A DNA stretch of 21,044 nucleotides, from the IMG/VR virus record IMGVR_UViG_3300020202_000224, positions 1 through 21,044 of that record; one strand, written 5' to 3'. Made by a program: the position numbers and the translations under genes. Shown piece after piece: positions 1-7,202 of this stretch; position 1 is the first letter of the stretch, and every line of letters starts with the position of its first letter. The stretch comes from a virus. The notes under the pieces are model-generated. The model worked only from the letters and a program-made list of their open reading frames with translations, had not been told where the DNA came from and ran no database searches.

Positions 1-8
1 TGAGCGAG

Positions 9-392
9 ATGCGGCGGAAGCACGCGCCGGGGACAATTGGGAAAACGCAAGCGGCCTCAATGCGTGAAGCGTGGAAAAAATCCAATCCAAAATTGCAACG
101 GTCCATCGCGCACATCGCCAAGCTCAATACTGCGGAGTCGCACGCGAAGATGGCGGCTACTGCGTTGGGACGTGGCCAGCGGCATTGGAGCGCGCGTGAA
201 TTTACGTTGATTGACCCTGACGGAAATCACCACGCCGGACGCAATGTGCAGCTGTTCGTGCGCGAACACGCAGAGCTATTCTTGCCTGACGATCTGGCTG
301 AACGCCCTGGCAAGACGTGTCGCGCAGCCCGAGGATTGAGAGATGTGTTGCGCGGCAAAAACGACTCGTGGAAGGGGTGGACGCGCAAATGA
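9..392 (+). CDS. NUMOD-like, homing-endonuclease-associated DNA-binding protein (possibly 5' partial)
   Basis: The 127-residue product resembles DNA-recognition parts of phage homing endonucleases. Residues about 10-50 are a basic, lysine/alanine-rich segment like NUMOD3 repeats. After that comes HWSAREFTLIDPDG, then NVQLFVREHAELF, and near the end a GL-x-SWKGWT pattern, a signature I recognise from phage HNH-linked proteins (family knowledge, not searched). No HNH or GIY-YIG catalytic motif is present, so it is either a free-standing binding module or the C-terminal half of a gene starting left of the window. The frame stays open to base 3, so the start at 9 is not certain. Its stop overlaps the next ATG by ATGA, which suggests coupled translation with the gene at 389. 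Confidence 0.6.
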   Translation: MRRKHAPGTIGKTQAASMREAWKKSNPKLQRSIAHIAKLNTAESHAKMAATALGRGQRHWSAREFTLIDPDGNHHAGRNVQLFVREHAELFLPDDLAERPGKTCRAARGLRDVLRGKNDSWKGWTRK

Positions 393-925
393 CTCAACTT
401 CACCTCCAATCCATCGCGCGCGACGTGCAACACCGGTTGCTGGCGTCGGCGGAGTGGCCTCCGGCGCGGGCGTTGGTCGATGCTTGGTTCGCTCTCGTGA
501 CGTGGCACGAGGCGGGCGAGCATGTCTATCGACTGCGGACGCGGACGCCTCCAATCGATCCTGAGTTGATCCTGGCAACGGCGCCGGTGGCGCGGGCGGG
601 TGTCCTGTATGTAGCGCGCCGAGACTGGTGGATGCTGCTGGCGCGCGTGGAATCGGGGCGGTGCTATCCAGTCGCGCGGGACGATGCGCGGCCGCCGCTG
701 GCGTCGCGCGATCCGTTGCTCGTCTATTTGACTGAGGTCGATGTCGGCAGCGAGAGCGGATATTTTAACCTCCGCGAGCAGCCAACGCCGCGGGCGTTGC
801 GCCTGCGGGCTGGGACTGTGTCCCAGGAATTAGTTGAGCGGCGAATGGAGCGCGAGGAGGTCGGGACGGCGGCGGTGCGAGTGGCGCAGTGTTTGCCGTG
901 GTTTTTTGCTTCGAAAAAAATATGA
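389..925 (+). CDS. Hypothetical protein, G+C-rich, unknown function
   Basis: I do not recognise this 178-residue protein. The ATG at 389 is chosen because it overlaps the upstream stop as ATGA. A longer reading from 317 would lie inside the upstream gene. The product is rich in arginine and alanine with several tryptophans (WFALVTWHEAG, RRDWWMLLARV) and shows no signal peptide, membrane helix or catalytic motif that I can name. Its stop again overlaps the next ATG as ATGA at 922, so it is in a coupled three-gene set. The region is visibly richer in G+C than the structural genes, consistent with a different origin. The protein-like amino-acid sequence and double overlap support a real gene, but the function is open. 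Confidence 0.65.
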   Translation: MTQLHLQSIARDVQHRLLASAEWPPARALVDAWFALVTWHEAGEHVYRLRTRTPPIDPELILATAPVARAGVLYVARRDWWMLLARVESGRCYPVARDDARPPLASRDPLLVYLTEVDVGSESGYFNLREQPTPRALRLRAGTVSQELVERRMEREEVGTAAVRVAQCLPWFFASKKI

Positions 926-1119
926 GCACAAAGAAAAATCCGGCCGCTGTGGCCCTTGGACAGCTCGGCGGAAGAGCAGGCAAGGGAAAGGCCAAAGCGC
1001 GGACCAGCGAACAGGCGAGAGCCGCAGCGTTGACGCGGTGGAGGAAAGCGAAAAATAAAGCTCAATTGCACGGCTTGCGCGACCGAAAGCCTGATTCTAA
1101 ACAGCGCGGTGTTTTGTAG
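922..1119 (+). CDS. Small basic protein with ALGQLGGRAGKGKA and ARAAALTRWRKA motifs
   Basis: This is a 65-residue, strongly basic protein. The ATG at 922 overlaps the upstream TGA (ATGA); an earlier ATG at 889 lies deep inside that gene and is less likely. The pattern AAVALGQLGGRAGKGKA followed by ARAAALTRWRKAK resembles a widespread group of short phage and plasmid proteins with a conserved A-L-G-x-L-G-G start and an A-R-x-A-A-x-x-R-W helix. Their role is not established; nucleic-acid binding is an inference from the charge. The TAG stop shares its last base with a possible GTG at 1119 of the next gene. Confidence 0.6.
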   Translation: MSTKKNPAAVALGQLGGRAGKGKAKARTSEQARAAALTRWRKAKNKAQLHGLRDRKPDSKQRGVL

Positions 1120-1157
1120 TGGACAGGATTCGACGGGAGCGCGACAAATGCGATGTT

Positions 1158-1784
1158 ATGAAGCCGCTTCTAATTTTCGGGGCCGGGGGGCATGGTAGAG
1201 CTGTTATTGGTGCGGCCATCGAGAGCGGGCTTAAACCCGATTTAATCTCGGACGATCATTCGGATGCAAAGTCGATGCTTGGATTTCCGCTTCTTTCGAG
1301 CGATGACGTGCGGTCACTAGGTGCGTTTCGGTTTGTGGTTGCCATTGGAACCTCGTCCATCCGCCGCGCAAAATTCGACTGGCTCGTTTCACTTGGTGGA
1401 GAACCGGAGACGATAATCCACCCTCGAGCGAGCGTTTCACCATTTGCGTGCGTAGGAAAAGGATCGGTCATTTTCTCGCTCGCTCACTTGGACCCATGCG
1501 TGGAAGTTGGAGAAAACTGTATATTGAACGTCGCTGCCCATATTGGTCACGATTCGATCATTGAAGAAGATTGCCACATTTCAGCCAATACGGTTCTCGG
1601 CGGCGGTTGCATAATCAAACGAGGCGCAACAATCAATCTTGGAGCAATCGTGAACGTGGGCGTAACAATCGGCGAATACTCAGAATTGGCTATGGGAGCG
1701 CTGGTGTCAAAAGATGTTCCACCACATTATCGCGCCATCAGTCCGCATAAGAAAGAGGCCATCCTCTTACCAATTGTCGCATAA
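1158..1784 (+). CDS. NeuD/PglD-family sugar O- or N-acyltransferase (left-handed beta-helix)
   Basis: The 208-residue product has the two-part layout of NeuD/PglD acyltransferases. An N-terminal nucleotide-sugar-binding Rossmann-like part starts with LLIFGAGGHGRAVI (residues 4-17). A C-terminal hexapeptide-repeat left-handed beta-helix runs from about residue 85 to 186. The IGHDSII segment contains His131, in the position expected for the catalytic base, and the end (ALVSKDVPPHYRAISPHKKE) is typical of the family. Such enzymes transfer acetyl groups from acetyl-CoA to sialic acids or bacillosamine-type sugars on surface polysaccharides or glycoproteins. ATG 1158 puts the Rossmann motif at the family-typical position. 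A GTG at 1119, overlapping the upstream TAG, is an alternative adding 13 residues. It converges on the tail fibre gene; serotype conversion is a possible role, but only by inference. Confidence 0.85.
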   Translation: MKPLLIFGAGGHGRAVIGAAIESGLKPDLISDDHSDAKSMLGFPLLSSDDVRSLGAFRFVVAIGTSSIRRAKFDWLVSLGGEPETIIHPRASVSPFACVGKGSVIFSLAHLDPCVEVGENCILNVAAHIGHDSIIEEDCHISANTVLGGGCIIKRGATINLGAIVNVGVTIGEYSELAMGALVSKDVPPHYRAISPHKKEAILLPIVA

Positions 1785-1812
1785 AAAACCCGAAGGATTC
1801 CCAGCCTTCGGG
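1783..1812 (-). terminator. Intrinsic terminator of the leftward late genes
   Basis: Read on the minus strand, CCCGAAGG (1812-1805), an 8-base loop and CCTTCGGG (1796-1789) form a perfect 8-bp G+C-rich stem, followed at once by TTTTTT (1788-1783). It lies 45 bases beyond the stop of the tail fibre gene. The T-run on this strand overlaps the TAA of the convergent acyltransferase gene. On the plus strand the stem is not followed by a T-run, so termination in that direction should be weaker. Confidence 0.88.
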
Positions 1813-1856
1813 CGCGTCTGCTTAATTGCAGCCGTTTCGCGGTTCGGGCGAAATTT

Positions 1857-4800
1857 TCAGAAGCTGCCTGTAATGTAGTATTGGGTTCCGTTCGACTGGA
1901 ACTGACGGCCCGCCCACTGAGTCGAGATCGCGATTGACACGAAGCTGTCCATATTGGCGCCGCCGCTGACTTGGACGGTAACGTTGTTGGCAGTGGCGTC
2001 GATTTTCTTGACGATAAACACGCCTCCGTTCGGAGAGGAGAACGCAGAAGCGGGAGCCAATAGCGTGATCGTGATCGCGCCCCCGGACGCATCGGCGAGA
2101 ATGGTGTGATCAGTGTCGGTCGTCGTGTAGTTGCCGGTCTTCGTGACAATTCCGAAGCGCGCGCCTGCGCTCGCGATCGTTCCGTCTGCTCCGTCCGCCT
2201 TCTGGATTTCAACCGTGGCGCCATCGCGGGCGACGGCAGGGAACGACGAGGACGTCCCGCCCAGGTTGAGACGCGTGAAATTGTTCACGGCGTTGTTGAA
2301 GAGTTCGAACACTCCATCCGCGGACGATTGAATGCGAGAGCGAGAACCCCAGCGAATGCTCCCGAGGTTCTGCGCGTTGATGTTGCCGTTTCCGGTGGAG
2401 AGTTCGCCGCCGGCATTAACCGCGCCTACGGTTGTCAGGACTCCGGCGCTCGAGTAGGTCATGACGTTCGCGTTTGTTGCGCCGTTGACCCACGGGACCA
2501 AATACCATGTTGCGCTCGCGGCACTTGTGCCCTGCACAGCGAGCACAAAGTCGTCAAAGCCGACTTCTTGGCTGGCGGCCGTCGCGTTGGATTTCCAGGC
2601 TTGTGCGCGGCGGCGAATGACGGGCGAATGATTCTGATTGCCGTTGCTCGCCGTTGCGGGGTTGTTCAACAGAAGGCCAGAAGCCGGCAGTGTGTTGGCC
2701 GTCGTCGTCGAATCGTAGACGGCCACCTGGTTCGTCGCTGCGAAAAAGTTAAAGTTCGTTTTGGTCACGTAATTTGTCAGCGTGGCATCGGACTGATACG
2801 GAACCGCTCCGGTTGAGCCGGTACCGGAAGTGTTTATCATCGTGCCAGCAACTCCCCCGCCACCCCCGCCGTCATCTTCCCAGGTGATGGTCCCGCCCGT
2901 GTTCCACTTCGGCACCTGCCCGTTGCTCGGCGTGTCGCTCGCAAGTACACCGACCGCGTAAGTGTTCGCGGTGCCGTCGTAGATTTGCAGCGCGCCGCGG
3001 CCAGAGGCCCACGCGTTATTGTCTCCTGCGATTTCCCCGAACGCGTCCGTGGTTGGGGATGCACCATTCGGAATTTGCAGTGAGCCGCTGAAAATCGCGT
3101 CTACCTTCGGTGCGTAGTCAGACAACTCTGTCTGAACATAGGCCGTGGTGGCGACGCTCGTGTCGTTGTCATCTGCTGCTGGAGTCGCCGCCGTCGCCGC
3201 GCCCAATGCTGGCGTGACGAATGTTGGCGACGTGACGCGCGCGACGTTCCCGCTGCCGGACGTGGCGACCCATTTTTCGACCATTCCGCCGCTATCAATT
3301 TCTTTGACCTGCCCAGCTGTGCCGATGTAGCGGCCGGTGATATTTATGTCGCCGTTCATTTTCGCCACGACTTGTCCATCCGTTAGTTCAGTCGCGCCCG
3401 TCGTCGTGAAGCTGCCTCCTTCAATGAAAGTCTTTGAGCTATTGGTAGAGACGACAAAATACGTTGCGGCATGGTCGAAATAGTGATTGCTGATTCTCGT
3501 TGAGAGAACGTTGTTAAGGTGAAACGAATTCGTCGCGTAAAGCGTGCTGCTGAAATCGTTCGCCGTTTGCCCCGCGACAACTTCAAACAATTTCGAATCC
3601 TTTACGTAAACATTGTTCACGCAACCGTTGGCTTCGTGATAGACGCCATCGAAATAAATCCATGATGTGATGTTCTCGAACGCCATTGCATTTGTGATAT
3701 TGAGCGAGGCTTGACCAGCGTTCTGCCATGTTCCGCCGATGAATTTCAATGCCCCCATACCCTCGTTATTTATCGCGAGGACGTTCTGATCGTTCTGATT
3801 GGCGTCGATGTTCACTTCTAGATCGATGACGCTGTTTGTGATCAATAGAGCGAATGCCGGATGAAGCGCGGACCCGCCGTAATTGGTTGCGTTGCGATTC
3901 TGAAATGCGAATCCTCGAATGATTTTTCCGCTTTGAACTGCGTCAGTGTTCGATCCTGCTTCGATATAGTATCCAGCTCCGTTAAAGAAAGCAGCCGTAG
4001 TGTCTTCGAGAATGAATCTATTGCAGCCAGGGCGAACTCTAAACCCATACAGGTCAAAAACAGAGTTTCCCGCTGTCGTTTTTGCGCTTCCAACCGCCAT
4101 CCCTCGAACGTGCTGCCCAGAGGAGTCCTCTGGAAATGTAATAAGTCCCACACTCGAAGATGTTCCAGAATATAGAATTTCCACTCCGTAGGCATAAACT
4201 TGAGCCCCGGTCGGCACATCAATAGCGCGAGCCGATCTATAGCTTCCAGGCAGCATTCGACGTGGCGTCTCCAATCCTGCCGGAACCGAATCAAAAAATG
4301 CTTCAAGCTTTTGCCCGTCGTCATCACCGGAATTATCGATGGAAACATTCCACCAGTTTGCCCACACCTCTTTTGTGCGTGTGATTGGAGACCCGACGGC
4401 CAGCGCCGGAAACAAAATGTTCGTTGTGGAAGAGCCGCAAAGCGAAATGTCGAAATGGTAAGAGGGGCCTGCTTGAATTTCGCCGTGCAGGATAAGGCCG
4501 ATGGTCGATGATCCAGGCTGTAGAATCGCCCCGCGCTGCAATTCAAGCGTGACGCCAAGAGGCAAAGTAAAGTTCGTGTTGAATCGAAAAGTTCCGGCTG
4601 GGACAATGATATGAGAGAGAAAGTTGGTCGCTCGCGAAAACGCCGCGTCATCGCTGTTTCCGTCGCTGGCGATAGCGCCATAATCCGTCACGAATCCGCG
4701 AGGCCGGATGCCTTCAGACTCGACGTAATAATTTGATCCGTCCGATTTGTAGGTCTCGGTGTGCCATTGAATTGACAGCGTTCGCGTCCCGCCATTGATC

Positions 4801-5579
4801 GTACCGCTCGCTGATTGAACCGTGACGGCATTCGTTGTGGAATCGACTTTGACAACAACGAATTCAAGAGCCCTCGACGATGACGTCGCGGATGCGGGTG
4901 CGAGAAGTGTGATGGTTATGGCGCCACCACTCGCATCGGCCAATATGGTTTTGTCCAAAGCGGTCGTTGTATAGTTCCCCATTTTTGTGGTTGTGCCGCT
5001 CGCGATTCCTTTACTCCAGACAGCAGTCTCGTAATACCCCGTGCGAAAGCCCAAGCCGGATGTCCCAAGATCGTATTGGTTTCCCGTGCCTGGAACAATG
5101 GCCCCTGTCGTCATCCGGAACCGCGTGCTTCCCCCCAAGTCGTACCGCAACGTATCCAATCCCGCGAAATGAATTCCTGTATCGGTGTCGCCGCTTGAAT
5201 TGATGTTTGTCACCGAAAGCGTTTTTGTCGCCGAATCAAATTGCAGATCAACCGACGCTCCAAGGGCGCCGTTGTTATTGAATTGAATTTGTTTGTTGGA
5301 GCCGGCGGGAGTTGGGGTAACCGATCCCGGTGAAACCCAAAGCCAGCGGCCGGCCCCGGCAATATTGTTTGGTTTGAAAACTGTGCTCGTGTTGGTTGCG
5401 TCCGTCGAGGATGAGTCATACCGGAACGGCCCGAGACCGTTCGTCAAAAAAACAAATTCATGGACGGGCGGAGCCGTGACTTTTACCAGCGTGGCTGCAT
5501 CGGGATAATGCGGGGTCAGACGCGAGTTCTGCGCAATCGCCGAGACGCAAACAAAAATAAAGAGCAGGATGTTTTTCAT
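1857..5579 (-). CDS. Large tail fibre/tailspike with signal peptide and pectate-lyase-like middle
   Basis: A 1240-residue modular protein. Residues 1-17 look like a Sec signal (K2, a hydrophobic stretch, AIAQ end), unusual for a virion part. Residues about 20-85 match the tailspike head-binding-like module ending in GAGRWLW. Residues 95-130 contain a fibre-shaft motif (KQIQFNNNGALG). Residues 199-288 are the first copy of a domain repeated at 1147-1240. Residues 293-345 (VTDYGAIASDGNSDDAAF) begin a pectate-lyase-type beta-helix running to about 750, possibly a polysaccharide depolymerase. Residues 782-822 carry the fibre motif TSPTFVTPALG...VATTAYV; a glycine hinge lies at 904-909; the C-terminal part includes FTRLNLGGTSSSFPAVARDG, known from other fibres. 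The ATG overlaps the upstream stop (ATGA), and the terminator follows. Enzyme activity is unproven. Confidence 0.85.
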   Translation of the reverse strand: MKNILLFIFVCVSAIAQNSRLTPHYPDAATLVKVTAPPVHEFVFLTNGLGPFRYDSSSTDATNTSTVFKPNNIAGAGRWLWVSPGSVTPTPAGSNKQIQFNNNGALGASVDLQFDSATKTLSVTNINSSGDTDTGIHFAGLDTLRYDLGGSTRFRMTTGAIVPGTGNQYDLGTSGLGFRTGYYETAVWSKGIASGTTTKMGNYTTTALDKTILADASGGAITITLLAPASATSSSRALEFVVVKVDSTTNAVTVQSASGTINGGTRTLSIQWHTETYKSDGSNYYVESEGIRPRGFVTDYGAIASDGNSDDAAFSRATNFLSHIIVPAGTFRFNTNFTLPLGVTLELQRGAILQPGSSTIGLILHGEIQAGPSYHFDISLCGSSTTNILFPALAVGSPITRTKEVWANWWNVSIDNSGDDDGQKLEAFFDSVPAGLETPRRMLPGSYRSARAIDVPTGAQVYAYGVEILYSGTSSSVGLITFPEDSSGQHVRGMAVGSAKTTAGNSVFDLYGFRVRPGCNRFILEDTTAAFFNGAGYYIEAGSNTDAVQSGKIIRGFAFQNRNATNYGGSALHPAFALLITNSVIDLEVNIDANQNDQNVLAINNEGMGALKFIGGTWQNAGQASLNITNAMAFENITSWIYFDGVYHEANGCVNNVYVKDSKLFEVVAGQTANDFSSTLYATNSFHLNNVLSTRISNHYFDHAATYFVVSTNSSKTFIEGGSFTTTGATELTDGQVVAKMNGDINITGRYIGTAGQVKEIDSGGMVEKWVATSGSGNVARVTSPTFVTPALGAATAATPAADDNDTSVATTAYVQTELSDYAPKVDAIFSGSLQIPNGASPTTDAFGEIAGDNNAWASGRGALQIYDGTANTYAVGVLASDTPSNGQVPKWNTGGTITWEDDGGGGGGVAGTMINTSGTGSTGAVPYQSDATLTNYVTKTNFNFFAATNQVAVYDSTTTANTLPASGLLLNNPATASNGNQNHSPVIRRRAQAWKSNATAASQEVGFDDFVLAVQGTSAASATWYLVPWVNGATNANVMTYSSAGVLTTVGAVNAGGELSTGNGNINAQNLGSIRWGSRSRIQSSADGVFELFNNAVNNFTRLNLGGTSSSFPAVARDGATVEIQKADGADGTIASAGARFGIVTKTGNYTTTDTDHTILADASGGAITITLLAPASAFSSPNGGVFIVKKIDATANNVTVQVSGGANMDSFVSIAISTQWAGRQFQSNGTQYYITGSF
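1860..2141 (-). repeat. Tail fibre duplicated domain, copy 2 (C-terminal)
   Basis: This encodes residues 1147-1240 of the fibre: KTGNYTTT, then ILADASGGAITITLLAPASA, then a valine-rich strand (IVKKIDAT) and the end SNGTQYYITGSF. It is clearly homologous to the copy at 4716-4985. Protein identity is high at the start, while the DNA has diverged, so the duplication is not recent. Confidence 0.85.
4716..4985 (-). repeat. Tail fibre duplicated domain, copy 1 (N-terminal third)
   Basis: This encodes residues 199-288 of the fibre: KMGNYTTT, then the same ILADASGGAITITLLAPASA, followed by VVVKVDSTTNAVTVQ and DGSNYYVES. It precedes the beta-helix, whereas copy 2 closes the protein. This suggests a module placed at domain boundaries, perhaps for trimer packing (inference). 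Confidence 0.85.
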
Positions 5580-5779
5580 CGATCAGGTTGGTAAGCTGGG
5601 TCCGAGACGCGGGCGGTAAGCGCGGCCTGAAACTGCATCTCCAAATCTGGCGTCCACTCCCCAGACTGCTGTGCTGCAGTGCGAATTTCTCGGACCCATT
5701 CGATCAGATGCTGGACCCCAACTTTGACAGTTGGAATGAGCGCGACGACTTGAGGGATTAGAGCGAGAGCGGCGGTCAT
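5576..5779 (-). CDS. Small hypothetical protein between lipoprotein and tail fibre
   Basis: This 67-residue product is of unknown function. Residues 2-25 (TAALALIPQVVALIPTVKVGVQHL) are hydrophobic to amphipathic, followed by a polar helix-like half with EWVREIRTAAQQ. The hydrophobic part is interrupted by prolines, so it is probably not a clean transmembrane helix. Both ends overlap neighbours by ATGA (5777-5779 with the lipoprotein stop, 5576-5579 with the tail fibre start). This argues for a real, translationally coupled gene. Association with the membrane or with the fibre is possible but not shown. Confidence 0.65.
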   Translation of the reverse strand: MTAALALIPQVVALIPTVKVGVQHLIEWVREIRTAAQQSGEWTPDLEMQFQAALTARVSDPAYQPDR

Positions 5780-6189
5780 GGAGCATTGGGTTTAGCGGTT
5801 TGAGAGTAGAGTTGAGAAACGTGCGCGGCGGTCGCCTGGAGCATGGAAACCGCAGTCGCCAGTTCGTTTGAATCCGCGCGCTGGTCTTTGTAACGGTGGC
5901 GAAGATTATCAATGCGCCGAATCAGACAGATCGCCCGGGGAATTTGATTTGTGCCATCGCTGCAATCTGGCTCACGTAGCCATTCGCAGAAGGAGTGAAA
6001 TGCGGGCGCGTTGGTGCGGAAGAAATCGCGGTTGGCGTGGTCGATGTTCAGGACCAGATCAAACGTTGAGAGCGCCGCCCGTTCAGCCTGTTCAGCGCGA
6101 ACGATCAGCGGATCGGCCCCTTTTTGGAGTGGAGCGCAGGCGACAAGCGCGCCGACAACGAGAGTGAGCAAAAACCCGAATGGCTTCAT
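5776..6189 (-). CDS. Small lipoprotein of the late operon
   Basis: The 137-residue product starts MKPFGFLLTLVVGALVAC, a lipoprotein signal peptide with lipobox LVAC and acylated Cys18. The remainder is mostly helical and polar, with AEQAERAALSTFDLVLNIDHANR, a pair of cysteines around SFCEWLREPDC, and a helix-rich end. Similar short lipoproteins with a FD-x-L-x-x-x-x-NR pattern occur in phage late regions. Their job is not known to me; an outer-membrane spanin-like or superinfection role is conceivable. The ATG at 6189 overlaps the upstream TGA (ATGA) and places the signal peptide at the N-terminus, so longer readings in this frame are rejected. The stop overlaps the next start by ATGA. Confidence 0.75.
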   Translation of the reverse strand: MKPFGFLLTLVVGALVACAPLQKGADPLIVRAEQAERAALSTFDLVLNIDHANRDFFRTNAPAFHSFCEWLREPDCSDGTNQIPRAICLIRRIDNLRHRYKDQRADSNELATAVSMLQATAAHVSQLYSQTAKPNAP

Positions 6190-6449
6190 TGTGGCGTTTG
6201 GGTTTTCGGCTTCTCTTTCTGCGCGAAGTAGAACGCGCAGACAGTGACGCAAAGCGTGTAAAGCGGCTCCTTAACGTCGATCCTGCCGAGCGACATGGCG
6301 CAGACGGTGACAATGACGATGATCGCCAGCCACGCGCGGATGCTGATGTTCGCGAAGGACGATTCGTGCTTTCGGTTTTCGGACTCGAGAGCCTGAGCCA
6401 CGGCACGCGCGGCATCGGGTCTAGAGATGATTTCAGTTTGTTCGGTCAT
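6186..6449 (-). CDS. Holin-like membrane protein with two transmembrane segments
   Basis: The 87-residue product has a polar N-terminus (about 35 residues) and two hydrophobic segments: about 38-56 (IRAWLAIIVIVTVCAMSLG) and about 61-77 (PLYTLCVTVCAFYFAQ). It ends in a charged tail KEKPKTQTPQ. Size, two helices and basic tail fit a class II-like holin, and the position among membrane-linked late genes agrees. No endolysin lies in the window to confirm a lysis cassette, so a different phage membrane role remains possible. It begins 3 bases after the gene at 6453-6647 and overlaps the lipoprotein gene by ATGA. Only a distant AGAAGG precedes its ATG. Confidence 0.65.
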   Translation of the reverse strand: MTEQTEIISRPDAARAVAQALESENRKHESSFANISIRAWLAIIVIVTVCAMSLGRIDVKEPLYTLCVTVCAFYFAQKEKPKTQTPQ

Positions 6450-6452
6450 AGG

Positions 6453-6647
6453 TCAATCGCCCTTCTTTCTTGTTTTGCGATAGGTCAAAAAGATCGTGCA
6501 CGCGATGGAAACGACACTCAGGCAGATCGACGCCACCGCTTGCGCATCCGACAATGTGATCACACCAATCGTCACTGCATTGGGGGCATTAATCTGAAAA
6601 CAATCACGAATGATACTGACCGCCCCGGGGGTTATGTGTGGTTGCAT
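6453..6647 (-). CDS. Small single-pass membrane protein
   Basis: This is a 64-residue product read from ATG 6647, five bases after the stop of the preceding gene. Longer readings of this frame lie inside that gene. The N-terminal half is polar (ITPGAVSIIRDCFQINAPN). Residues about 33-57 (DAQAVASICLSVVSIACTIFLTY) form one likely transmembrane helix, followed by RKTRKKGD. The positive-inside rule predicts the C-terminus in the cytoplasm. There is no recognisable ribosome-binding site, so translation probably depends on coupling. A holin or antiholin partner of the next gene is plausible; the function is not established. Confidence 0.6.
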   Translation of the reverse strand: MQPHITPGAVSIIRDCFQINAPNAVTIGVITLSDAQAVASICLSVVSIACTIFLTYRKTRKKGD

Positions 6648-6651
6648 GGTT

Positions 6652-7167
6652 TTAGAAAATTCGAACCCATAGCTTTCCGAGTCCAGCGGTTGAGTAATCA
6701 CTCGGCCGGACATACCGAACGCCATCATCTGCCTCAGAACTGGTTGCCCATTTAAAAACTGCGTAAGCGACGCTTCCCGTTCCGTCGTCAACAGCGAGAA
6801 CGTCTGCTTTGAAGTTGGTCGAAAGCGATGGATAGGCGCGAAGGTCAGCCAATGTTTCGGCTTGGATGATGATCCTTGTGTTTAGGGCTGAGGCCGCCGC
6901 CATGAGCGTTGAAAGGTCATACGTCCCCGATCCTGTTGGGACGGTGAACGTCTTCGATTTTCGGCCATTGATGATTATGCGCGTGCGCCCTGGAGCGAGA
7001 CGGAAGCCTGCAGGCAGCGATCCGTTTGAATCGGTTGGCACTTCCGTCAGGGCCGGGCCGACAACAAACGAGCCCCCGGAAACTGGAGCATCAAGGTTTT
7101 CGAATTGGACCGCGCCGATGTAGAGGTTTTCGGCCTCGTCTTTGACTGTGCCAGTAATGGTCGGCAT
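6652..7167 (-). CDS. Tail-associated protein with a tailspike head-binding-like C-terminus
   Basis: The 171-residue product has two parts. Residues 1-90 (GTVKDEAENLYIGAVQFENL ... FRLAPGRTRIIINGRKSKTF) look like an immunoglobulin-like or carboxypeptidase-regulatory-like beta sandwich. Residues about 105-171 begin LADLRAYPSL, contain VFKWATSSEADDGVRYVRPS and end GLGKLWVRIF. They match the module that sits at the start of many tailspikes (LRAL ... F-x-W-x-x-x-S-x-x-x-D-D-G ... G-R-W-x-R). The same module seems to open the large fibre at 1857-5579, so this protein may be an adaptor or a short spike on the same tail tip (inference). The start abuts one of the two 22-base repeat gaps and has no clear ribosome-binding site. 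Confidence 0.6.
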   Translation of the reverse strand: MPTITGTVKDEAENLYIGAVQFENLDAPVSGGSFVVGPALTEVPTDSNGSLPAGFRLAPGRTRIIINGRKSKTFTVPTGSGTYDLSTLMAAASALNTRIIIQAETLADLRAYPSLSTNFKADVLAVDDGTGSVAYAVFKWATSSEADDGVRYVRPSDYSTAGLGKLWVRIF

Positions 7168-7202
7168 TCACGGTATGCCTACACCATTTGAAAGGCGTTC
7201 CG

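Noticed and set aside
2106-2816. Long plus-strand open frame (236 residues) opposite the tail fibre gene
   Set aside because: It is a mirror of the fibre coding sequence, has an arginine/valine-rich composition without motifs, and the minus-strand frame carries clear domain signatures.
3842-4681. 279-residue minus-strand frame inside the tail fibre
   Set aside because: It overlaps the beta-helix part of the fibre in another frame and has no recognisable domain.
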